Source of the DNA: JAWPMT01 sp965267435
GTDB lineage: Bacteria; Bacteroidota; Bacteroidia; Cytophagales; Cyclobacteriaceae
DNA: 64,000 nt
Direction of reading: 5' to 3'
NCBI GenBank assembly: GCA_965267435.1
Contig: OZ253960.1
Span: 4,092,001-4,156,000, forward strand
Below the pieces are notes generated by a model. It made no database searches. It was not told where the DNA came from and saw only the letters and a list, made by a program, of their open reading frames with translations. A program made the position numbers and the translations under genes. Position 1 is the first letter of the stretch. Every line of letters begins with the position of its first letter. This document shows, piece after piece, positions 33,604 through 42,400 of the stretch.

Positions 33604-35273
33604 TTCTCGCCGAGCAGCCTGGCTGGTATTTCTGGATTGTCTCCGGCATGCTGTGGCTACTGCCGATACTCTTCGATTTTGCACTGGGCTCCCGACGCCG
33701 GCGTTGGATCCGTTTCGTCCTATGGACCCTTGCCTGCACCGCGCTTGCCGGGCTCTTCCTGAAGCTGAAGATGGAAGCTCCCCCGACGGAAAGGACACTT
33801 ATCCTAGCTACCAGCGGAGCCTCAGCCGAAGTCGTCGATAGCCTTATGCTGGCGTACCCAGGCGCCACTCGCCTCTCCTCCATCGACGAGGCATCCAAAA
33901 GTACCTGGCAAATGACGATTGTGGTTGGCAATGGCTTACTGACCCGAAACTGGGAACGGCTGTCTACACAGGAAGTTGCGTATGTTCCAGCGCCATTGCC
34001 TGAAGGTATTCTAGAAATCACAGTGGGCGAATCCGCTGTTGACGAACCCTTCAATATTCAAGGGCGAGTCCATGCGGATGATACCTTACGACTTCTACTG
34101 ATCAGCCCGTCGGGGGTGGGAAAGTCCCTTGGCATCACTCCCGAAGACGCTGCGTTTTCGTGGTCCGAAACCATACCAATCGCTGGCAACTGGCTCTATC
34201 AAATAGTTGGTTTGAGAGGTTCTGATACGCTCTTCCGGGAGCAGTTGCCCGTCAGCGTGGCGGAGTCTGCCCAGCGAAATGCATTGATCGTCACGAGCAC
34301 ACCATCATTTGAGGTCAATGCTCTCAAGAATTTTCTGGTCACCCGACAATTCGGTGTGAGCAGCAAGGTGACGCTTTCGACCAACATTGACCAAAGGGAT
34401 TATATTAACATGGATCCTCTGCCACGAGGTAACCTGGACAGCGCTTCCATCAGTCGATTTCGGCTGCTTGTATTTGATGGATCAGGTTTCATGGGTCTCA
34501 GCCGTCGAGAAAAGGCCGCTGTGCGTTCAGCCGTAAATTACGGCAGTGTGGGTCTATTGTTATTGACGTCGGACGCCGAGTTTGTCGCCCGTTGGGGTGC
34601 CGTGCGATCGTCCGGCGAGCCTCAGCTGACAGAGGTCCCCTGGGATGGCAGCCAATACGAATTGACTACAAACCCTCTAAAGACGCTGGGTAAAGGCTGG
34701 CAGCCGGTTAATTTGGGAGGTAAGGTTATCGGTCAAATCCATGCAACCGGTCTTGGACAAATAGCGTTTCCCGCTTTCACGGACACCTACCTGGCAAGGC
34801 TCCAGGGGGGTGCAGCACTCTACGATGCATTGTGGACGAATATGCTCAGAGAAACGATCGGCGCAAGCTATGAGAAGGCAGTGGTCGATCTCCCGGCTCT
34901 CGCAATCATCGGCGAGCCTGCAAGTATTCACGTCGCGAATCCATCTCTCCCAAAAGTCACCTCCAGTGAGCTCGCAATCCCAGTGATCAATTCCCCACTT
35001 CGTACCGACTGGTGGCAGGCTGTGTTTTGGCCGACTGCGGTGGGTTGGAATGAAGTCGGAATAGATGGGACCACTCATCACCTCTTTGTCCATGACACCG
35101 CAAAGTGGATGACCAGACGGCTCTACAGTCAACAGCAACTAAATAGGAATATGGTGTCCAGTCCCGCGGTCGTGGTGGAATCACCCCACCACAGGGACAT
35201 AAATCCCTGGATTTTCATTGTGATTTTCCTCCTTTCGATGAGTGGGATATGGCTGGAACGAAAGTTGGCCTAA
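33600..35273 (+). CDS. Membrane protein with degenerate amidotransferase-like domain
   Basis: 557 residues: two N-terminal membrane segments (about 8-27 and 37-56), a large periplasmic region, and a final segment (NPWIFIVIFLLSMSGIWL). The middle part contains LIVTSTPSFEVNALKNFLVTRQ and SRREKAAVRSAVNYGSVGLLLLTSD, reminiscent of the class I glutamine amidotransferase-like fold of VWA/BatA partners, without catalytic residues. It is the last member of the MoxR operon, overlapping the previous gene by four bases. Function unknown. Confidence 0.78.
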   Translation: MILAEQPGWYFWIVSGMLWLLPILFDFALGSRRRRWIRFVLWTLACTALAGLFLKLKMEAPPTERTLILATSGASAEVVDSLMLAYPGATRLSSIDEASKSTWQMTIVVGNGLLTRNWERLSTQEVAYVPAPLPEGILEITVGESAVDEPFNIQGRVHADDTLRLLLISPSGVGKSLGITPEDAAFSWSETIPIAGNWLYQIVGLRGSDTLFREQLPVSVAESAQRNALIVTSTPSFEVNALKNFLVTRQFGVSSKVTLSTNIDQRDYINMDPLPRGNLDSASISRFRLLVFDGSGFMGLSRREKAAVRSAVNYGSVGLLLLTSDAEFVARWGAVRSSGEPQLTEVPWDGSQYELTTNPLKTLGKGWQPVNLGGKVIGQIHATGLGQIAFPAFTDTYLARLQGGAALYDALWTNMLRETIGASYEKAVVDLPALAIIGEPASIHVANPSLPKVTSSELAIPVINSPLRTDWWQAVFWPTAVGWNEVGIDGTTHHLFVHDTAKWMTRRLYSQQQLNRNMVSSPAVVVESPHHRDINPWIFIVIFLLSMSGIWLERKLA

Positions 35274-35297
35274 ATTGCAGGTAGAACTTAGCTAGTT

Positions 35298-35765
35298 ATG
35301 AAATTGTCAATCAGCAGGGTACTCATGATCCTTTTGGTGGGGTGCGCAGTAGTGCCGACTACAGCGGAGTATCAGCAAAAGTACTTTCCGGAAGGAATCA
35401 ACGATGTCTACCTGGGTATGACCTATCGATTTCTGGACAAGACCCGGGAGGGGACTGGCCTGGAACTCGTGTCAGCAGGTAGTGACTCAACGATACTTGC
35501 CTATCAAGAGCTGCATACCGACAAAGAATTCGAAAAGGTCGTCTACTTCTTCGACAACGAAGGTGACCAGCCCCTGTACGAGATGGCCATTGAATATCCC
35601 GAGAATATTAACCCCGAGGAAGTAGCGGGCAAATTGTACGGCAGACCAAATGCTGATGAGGGCGAGTGGTATTTCGAAGACGAGAGGCAAGAGAATAGAT
35701 TGAGCATCTGGGTCAACGGTCAGCAGCTGTTCATTTCGGATCGGAGCATTCGGCAGGGGGACTGA
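35298..35765 (+). CDS. Small exported protein of unknown function
   Basis: 155 residues with a signal peptide (MKLSISRVLMILLVGCAVVPTTA). The internal LVGC could alternatively be a lipobox with Cys16. The rest is acidic and rich in Tyr and Glu, with no domain that I recognise. It lies 24 bases after the MoxR operon and probably shares its transcript. A small dyad, ATAACC/GGTTAT, follows at 35795-35812. Confidence 0.72.
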   Translation: MKLSISRVLMILLVGCAVVPTTAEYQQKYFPEGINDVYLGMTYRFLDKTREGTGLELVSAGSDSTILAYQELHTDKEFEKVVYFFDNEGDQPLYEMAIEYPENINPEEVAGKLYGRPNADEGEWYFEDERQENRLSIWVNGQQLFISDRSIRQGD

Positions 35766-35794
35766 GATAGCGTCCGGGAACTAACCTCGTGCGT

Positions 35795-35819
35795 ATAACC
35801 ATTATCGGTTATCTTTACT
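35795..35819 (+). promoter_or_regulatory. Dyad and possible promoter before the stand-alone receiver
   Basis: A 6-bp dyad (ATAACC-N6-GGTTAT) overlaps TATCTTTA, one mismatch from TAnnTTTG, 17 bases before the GTG start at 35834. It could be an operator, or a weak terminator of the preceding operon. Confidence 0.35.
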
Positions 35820-35833
35820 GAAAATCGCTAATC

Positions 35834-36214
35834 GTGTCCCAGACCTACCAGTGCATCGCCATCGATGACGACCCGTTGTTCCTCCGCAAGATGGAGGTAT
35901 ATATTGATGAGATCCCCTGGCTTCATCTCACAAAAACCTTCACCAACCCTGTCCAGGGTGCGACTGCCATCATTTCTGACAAACCCGATCTGGTTTTCCT
36001 CGATATCGAAATGCCATATATAGACGGCACCTATTTGGTCGATTGGATTGAACCCAAGCTGGCAGGACTCGATCGGCGCCCTCAGCTGGTGATTGTCTCC
36101 TCTCTCCATGTCGAGGAAGCCGATCAACACCCATCGGTATCAGGCTATGTCAACAAATCCCTGGTGAGCAGCCCGGAGGCACTGGCAGAGCGGCTTCAAG
36201 CGATCATAGGCTAG
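35834..36214 (+). CDS. Stand-alone response-regulator receiver domain
   Basis: 126-residue single receiver domain that starts with GTG. The acidic pair IDDD, the phospho-acceptor Asp in LVFLDIEMPYIDG, and SS and Lys equivalents (VIVSSLHV; YVNKSL) are present. There is no output domain. The sequence is closest to LytTR-type receivers, so it may have lost its DNA-binding part or work as a phosphate relay for the kinases encoded downstream. Confidence 0.85.
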   Translation: MSQTYQCIAIDDDPLFLRKMEVYIDEIPWLHLTKTFTNPVQGATAIISDKPDLVFLDIEMPYIDGTYLVDWIEPKLAGLDRRPQLVIVSSLHVEEADQHPSVSGYVNKSLVSSPEALAERLQAIIG

Positions 36215-36290
36215 CTTCCACCTTCTCGGTGGGTAAACTGATTTTGAAGATGGTCATAGACCATTTTGCAAATATTGATGGTCTCTTGAT
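36204..36290 (-). pseudogene. Short fragment of a histidine kinase C-terminus
   Basis: The minus strand reads MTIFKISLPTEKVEAS and stop, resembling the end of the hybrid kinase at 37885 (GTTFKISLPVAPTP), with related DNA around it. Upstream sequence no longer aligns. It is probably a decayed copy of a kinase 3' end; the evidence is short. Confidence 0.3.
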
Positions 36291-36484
36291 GGAAAGAGAG
36301 CAGGTCAACCAGTAAGCGCAGCTGTCTCTAGCTGCAACATGTCTGCGAGAGAGAGTAGTTTGTGATTTTTCCGAATTCGTCAAGTTGCCAGAACCAGAAT
36401 AAGCCACCATACAAAACAAGCAGCCGACGCCATTGAAGACCCTCCATAAAGTGGGATAGCCTTCAAAATCAATGAGTGGTTGAT

Positions 36485-37770
36485 TCAGGCGCTAACTCTT
36501 TTCTCGGTGCGGTGTTCCTGCACACTCCAGGCCCTCGTCAGCGACGGAGGTAGGTAGAAGTTGACTTCCCCCGATCTATTCATGTACCAAATCATGCCAT
36601 GCAGCATGGCTTGATTGATGAGGCGCAATAACAATGAGAAGACGACACTCTTTGCCATGAACTCCATGAAGCGGGCAATCCTCGTCAGTTTCTTTTTGAT
36701 TTTTTGCACTTCCCGGGCCTCGACCTCCGGCACACCCAAAAGATCTGATCTTTCGTTGCCCATCATCAGGCGAATGATGCTAACATTGGTCTTTTCAGAA
36801 AGGAGCCCCTTTGTAAGACGCGCTTGAAATTCAATCAAGTCCTTCGTCAACACCTGACCGCTTTCGCTCGGCACCATTTGATCGTTCAATATTGCATGCC
36901 CCAAAGCAAGGGCATCCTGAGAATTGACGGGGATGAGCTCTTCACGAATGCCCATGATGTGCCCCACCACTCGCCAGCAGTGAATGAAGGCGTCCTTTTC
37001 TACATCGTCCAGGCGAATACCAATTGTACCCAAGCCTTCGAGCACCAGGGCTGAAAAAGCCATCAGCGTACCGGCCATGTCTTCCTGATTGATAGGTAGG
37101 TCATACTTCGCCTCGTCCCAATGCTGCTCTTGGAGATGGTATCGGATAATGCATGGATCAACCTTACTTTTTGTGCGGCCTGCAATCCTTTGCCATGAAA
37201 GGAAAGGCCTCCTGGAGACATCGTGTCCATGACAAACTGGGCGGTCTCTGCAATCCTCCGATAAAAGGCATTGAGCGAGCCATGATGCTCCTCCAGTAGA
37301 CCAGTATGATACGGCATCTCCACATCCTTTACGCAGGCGTAGCATTCGGGCAGCGACTTGTAGGATAGCATCAGACTGATCCAAACACCATGTCGAATGT
37401 AGATCTGCTGACCAAGCTTCAAAAGGCGAGGATCTGCCCAATCGGGTAGCTGTGAAGTCTTCTGAAAATAAGCTTTCAACTCCGGTGGTGCATCTGCGGA
37501 TAAACGATCACCGTCATTGTTCATAAGGCCAAACAAATGATTGACCTTCGAGAGCTCACGCTCGCGCATGATCTCATCGACAAGCTGGTCCGCGAGGGGG
37601 TCGGTGAATTGCCGTTGCTTCTTAAGCCACGCCGAGGGCCACTGTCGTGGTTGTAAATCTGGAAACCGAGTAAGGCGACGACTAGCGGCCTTCTTGATAG
37701 ATCGCAACCAGATTACATAGATGAGTGAAGAAGCTAGGAATATCCCCAGAGCAATATAGATAATGACCAT
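36485..37770 (-). pseudogene. DUF2236 (MpaB-like) oxygenase broken by a frameshift
   Basis: Two overlapping frames together make one DUF2236/ER-bound-oxygenase-like protein of about 428 residues. The first (37770 down) starts with a membrane anchor (IIYIALGIFLASSLIYVIWL) and runs through FSFHG-like SFHGKGLQAAQKVRLIHA. The second continues with IIRYHLQEQHWDEAKYDLPINQEDMAGT. The join is near 37150, where CATGCATTATCC needs one extra base to read IHA-IIRYH. A single-base deletion explains it. Related proteins include the latex-clearing heme oxygenases. It could also be a sequencing error, since both parts look otherwise well conserved. Confidence 0.75.
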
Positions 37771-37884
37771 AGGCTGGTTTGAAAATTAAAATAAGACTTA
37801 CAGGCCTGATCAAGTATAGATATTCTCCCCAGAGATTACCACTATGCGTGAGGCAACGAGCCTTTTAGCTGATTGTTGGGGATT

Positions 37885-39090
37885 TTATGGGGTCGGAGCG
37901 ACTGGCAGGCTTATTTTGAAGGTGGTCCCAGACCCTGGAACGCTCTCCACCTCTACGTGTCCATTGTTGAGTTTGGTAAACTCAGATACAAGCTGCATTC
38001 CGAGACCTACGCCCTTCTCACCACCGGTACCATAGGTGCTCGACGGCAGCTTGAAAAGTTTCTGGACCTGATCCGGGGACATACCTACGCCGGTGTCTTT
38101 TACCGACACCTCGATCTCGTCCGCCTTTACCTCGGTTTTTACCTCGATGCTGCCACCCGCTTCAGTGAACTTCAGTGCATTGTGGATCAGATTTCGGAAA
38201 ATCGTGAAAGTACTATTGAGATCAGCCCAAACCTTGGTTCCCTTCGTTACCCTGTTGTGCAGCTCGACCGACTTGGACGTCGCGGATGAATGCAACGTGT
38301 CAAAAATATCTGTAACCATGTCCCAGATGTCAATGGTGACGGGATTGTAGGGGATCTGACTCATCTCCTGCGACGCCCAATTCAATAGGTTGTCCAGCAG
38401 ACGCGACAGCTGTTCGGTGGCCTGATCGACCTCTTCCATCATTTCCGTCAGCTTCACGAACTGCTCGTTTTGCACGTACATGGTGATGATATCACAGATG
38501 CCCTTGAAGGAACTGACTGGTCCGCGCAAGTCATGAGAAATGATGGCAAAGAACCTGTCCTTTAATTTCTTCTGTTGGAATATCTCGTCGTTAAGTTCTT
38601 TCAGCGTCTCGTTCTGGGCCTGGATCTGAGTTTTTTGTTTTTCGATCTCATTGACATACTTGCGGAGGAGGCTGTTTTCCTCCATTGTAAGCTGTGACTG
38701 TCGGCGCTCCGAAACATGCTGGATTGTTTTGTCCATGGTCAGTTCGAGATCGCGAAAATCGATCGGCTTCGTGATGAAGTCAAAGGCCCCACGGTTCATG
38801 GCCGTCCGAATATTCTCCATGTCACCATAGGCGGATACAATCACAGCACTCAGTGAGTCGAAGTCATCCCTTAACTTACCCAACAGGGTGAGGCCATCCA
38901 TCTCTGGCATGTTGATGTCGGTCAGGACCATGTCAATGTCCTTTTCCGACTTTAGAACCTCCAGGGCTTTAATTCCATTAGTGGCGAAGACGAACTCGTA
39001 CACGCCATTCCTGATCTGCTTTCGGAATTTTTGCTTGATGAGCTCTTCTAAATCTACCTCATCATCGACGACGAGAATCTTGCTTGCCAT
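37885..39090 (-). CDS. Receiver-histidine kinase hybrid
   Basis: 401-residue cytoplasmic protein: receiver domain (1-125; Asp in MVLTDINMPEMDG, Lys in ITKPIDF), a coiled coil (about 140-185), HisKA (FAIISHDLRGPVSSFKG) and HATPase (G1 DTGVGMSPDQ, G2 GVGLGMQLV). It has no membrane segment, so it is probably controlled through its receiver by an upstream kinase. The start follows the stand-alone receiver gene directly, with no gap, and both follow the giant kinase, which suggests a phosphorelay: giant kinase, receiver, hybrid kinase. Confidence 0.92.
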   Translation of the reverse strand: MASKILVVDDEVDLEELIKQKFRKQIRNGVYEFVFATNGIKALEVLKSEKDIDMVLTDINMPEMDGLTLLGKLRDDFDSLSAVIVSAYGDMENIRTAMNRGAFDFITKPIDFRDLELTMDKTIQHVSERRQSQLTMEENSLLRKYVNEIEKQKTQIQAQNETLKELNDEIFQQKKLKDRFFAIISHDLRGPVSSFKGICDIITMYVQNEQFVKLTEMMEEVDQATEQLSRLLDNLLNWASQEMSQIPYNPVTIDIWDMVTDIFDTLHSSATSKSVELHNRVTKGTKVWADLNSTFTIFRNLIHNALKFTEAGGSIEVKTEVKADEIEVSVKDTGVGMSPDQVQKLFKLPSSTYGTGGEKGVGLGMQLVSEFTKLNNGHVEVESVPGSGTTFKISLPVAPTP

Positions 39091-39465
39091 TTACGCCACC
39101 TCTCTTAGTTTATCTTTCAGCACGTTAAAATCAATGGGCTTTGTCAAAAATCCATCAGCCCCCAGCTTCTCCGCGGAGTTGCGATTCTCATCGTCGCCAT
39201 AAGCGGTGATCATCATGACCACCGGTGGCGGTTGCTCGTAAGTATTCTTTATTTTCTGCAGCAATTCCAGCCCGCTCATCCCCGGCATGTTGATATCTGA
39301 GAGGATCAGCACGCCATCATGGTCGTGTGCATCGAGATATGCCAGGGCCTGCTCTCCGGAGAAGGCAAAGGCGAAATCAAATTCTTTATTTCTAATCTCC
39401 TTCCTAAACCGCTGCTGGAATAGGAGCTCTATGTCTCGTTCGTCGTCAACAACCAGTATTTGCAT
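39091..39465 (-). CDS. Stand-alone receiver domain
   Basis: 124-residue receiver domain with DDE at the N-terminus, phospho-acceptor Asp in LILSDINMPGMSG, and Lys in LTKPIDF. It is clearly paralogous to the receiver of the adjoining hybrid kinase. It lies seven bases after the giant kinase gene and ends against the hybrid kinase start, so it is likely the direct phospho-acceptor of the giant kinase. Confidence 0.92.
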   Translation of the reverse strand: MQILVVDDERDIELLFQQRFRKEIRNKEFDFAFAFSGEQALAYLDAHDHDGVLILSDINMPGMSGLELLQKIKNTYEQPPPVVMMITAYGDDENRNSAEKLGADGFLTKPIDFNVLKDKLREVA

Positions 39466-39472
39466 GTTTGGT

Positions 39473-42400
39473 CTAGGTTTGGTGGCGTGAGTTTAAAGGT
39501 AAAGAAACGGTGACAACCACTCCTTCGTCAGAGCGGTTTTTCAATTCCAACGTACCCCCATGGCCCTTGGTGATGATGTCATAGCTCAGCGACAGTCCGA
39601 GGCCTGTCCCCGATCCAGGGGGTTTGGTGGTAAAAAACGGCTGCATGATCTTATCGCGAATTTCCTCCGGTATCCCCGTGCCATTATCACTCACGGTAAT
39701 GACAGCCCGATCACCGGAGGTTTGAGATGATACTTTCACCATCGGTGTAAATGACCTGGCCCCCTCGGGTGCATGCGGATGTTCCTCTACGAGCGCCGCT
39801 GCCCGAATGGACTTTTGCTTATCTGAAACCGCAGCAAAGGCATTGTTGATGAGATTGAGGAGCACTCTCCCCATGTCCTGGGGCACAACATCCACCTTGG
39901 GTAGATCTTCGTCGAACTCAGTAACGAACTCTACATTGAACGAAGGGTCCTTCGCGCGCAGGCCATGATAAGCCAGTCGCAGATATTCATCCGCCAAGGC
40001 ATTCAGATCTGTCGATACCGTCTTACCGTCGCCTACGCGGGAGTGCTGGAGCATGCTCTTGACGATCTCTTCTGCCCTCCTACCATGGTGATGGATCTTT
40101 TGTTCGTTGGTGCGTAAGTCCTTGACGATCTCAGTTACCTCCTCAGTATTTCCCTTCGCAGCCTCTTCCATCAAGTCATCCAGAAGCTCCGTGTTGACAT
40201 CCGAAAAGTTATTGACAAAGTTGAGAGGATTCTGTATCTCATGAGCGATGCCCGCGGTGAGTTCCCCCAGCGAAGCCATCTTCTCGGATTGTACTAACTG
40301 CGTCTGTGTTTGCCGCAGGTTTTGCAGTGTCGTCTCCAGTTCATTTTTCTGCGAATTGATCTCCGCCGTCCGCTCCGCCACCTTGCGCTCGAGGTCCTCG
40401 TAGAGTCGCGCGTTGGCCACAGAGATGGCCATTTGAGACGAAAGAATTCTCAGCAGCTCCAATTGTTCCTTGGTAAACGCCCCTGCGGACAGCGAATTTT
40501 CAAGGTAGAGAATGGCTATCAGCATACCATGTCTAAGGACGGGAAGACAGAGCACAGACCTTACGCCTTGCTGCCGGATATAGGGCAGGTGTGCAAATTC
40601 AGAACTACTAACGGCATCTTCCAGGAGGAGATCCTCTTTGGTGTTCTGGACATAGTTGATGATCTCCGTAGGAAGCAACGCACCATTGCCATTTTCCGCG
40701 GTTGCGGGTATACCTTGTAGGAAGCTAAACTTCCGGGGATTGAGATGGCCTTGTGCTTCTATTTTCCAATCCCCTTCTGCACCGAGCAGGAAGAATCCCT
40801 TTTCTGCCCCGGCATGTTCAAACACTACCTCCATCATGCGTGACAAGACCCCTTTAAGGGTAACCTCCTCCGAAATTGCCAGAGACGATTTTACAAGCGT
40901 CTGAGAATCGAAAGCTTCCAGGGACTGAGAAGTCACGTAGGAAGTGGCGTCCATACGCTCCAGGTCTGCATGCTTTTGAAACAATGCCGGGTGATCCTCT
41001 TCGAGTTGCGTCAGCTTGACAGTGGCCCCGTATTCCTGATAAGCGAGGTAGGCATCCTTCAGGTGCATATCACCCATCCTATCTACACCTATCTTTCGCA
41101 TCATTTTCCCGGCCTTTTCCAATGCAATGGCCTTGACAGGCAGCATGGCATATTTTGAGGCACCTTGCACCGAGGACTCATAGAGATGCAGTGCAGCCAG
41201 GTGATCACCCGCTATCTCCTGCTCGATGGCTTTGACCAGGTCCAGTCGAAACTGAAAGTTTTCGGGGACGGAGGCATTCCATTGCTCGAGTGCGGCTTTC
41301 GATTCTGCGACAACTTTTTCAAGCTCTTCGTCCGGGCCATTCTCTGCCAACAGCTCCAGGGCAATCAGTGGCAAATAGGTATGATAGTCCACCATGATAA
41401 TGATACCCGGCACGGCGAACAGCAACATTGTGGCATTCTTGATATGCTCATAAGCTTCCATGGGCCTGCCCTGCATGTAGGAAACGTAGGCCTTGAAAAC
41501 GAAAAAGAACATCTTGCCCGACAGATTGTGCGCTTGCTCTATAAGGGCAAACAACTCATCATCGGTGGCATTGGCATATTTCTGATGGCCCATTGTTGGG
41601 TCTCCCTCGACCAGGTCTCTGGCAATGACGTAGAAGGGCAACAGATTGGTCTTTGTAAAATCATTCTTGGTCTTCTCGGCGATTTCCACCCCACGGTCGC
41701 AATGCTCTATGAGCACTGAAAGCGGCGCACCAGAGGCCATATGCGCCAATCCAAATGTCGCAGCATTGTACCCCGCAAATTGCACCTCGCCGGACTGGAG
41801 CCCGGCCATGAGACCTTCCTGCAAAAACGGAAATGTGTGCTTCATGGACCTTGCATAGGGGTTGAGGAAACATCCCATGACGAAGCAGGTGTTGCTTCGC
41901 TGGCGCACACTGTTGAGCTTGTGCGATAGTTGATAGGACAAATCGCCGAAAGCGTACCCTTGCTGAAAGTCTCCAAAGGCAAGACCACATAAAATGCCGT
42001 AGGAGCTATAGCCGGTGCAACTCTCCGGGATATTGCCCTCCTCAATAGATCGGGCGACACTCTCATTGACTAAAAAAGTCCAGAGATTGCTTTCTCCTCC
42101 AAGATACGCCGGGGAACACATGTTCACCAGGATGCGGATTTTCATTGCTGCCGGATCATCCAGTGACAGAGCAGGTCGCTCTAATAGGTCAAGGGGAGTT
42201 TTATCCGCCATCAGGCCACCGATCTTCATAAATCCCTGGCCGATGGCCGCTTCCAGGTTTGCTTCGTCAGGGATCGCAATGTCCAGCAATTGCAGCCCAC
42301 TCCTGCCATACTCCAGCGCCTCCGGATACTGCACTTGCATGGTCGAAAAGACAGTCAATAGATTGTAGACGGACGCCTTTTCCAGATTGCCTTTGGCCCG

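Noticed and set aside
36485..37441. Second DUF2236 frame as an independent gene starting near 37441
   Set aside because: Its first 90 residues are an out-of-frame reading of the upstream half; only the part after about 37150 is conserved.
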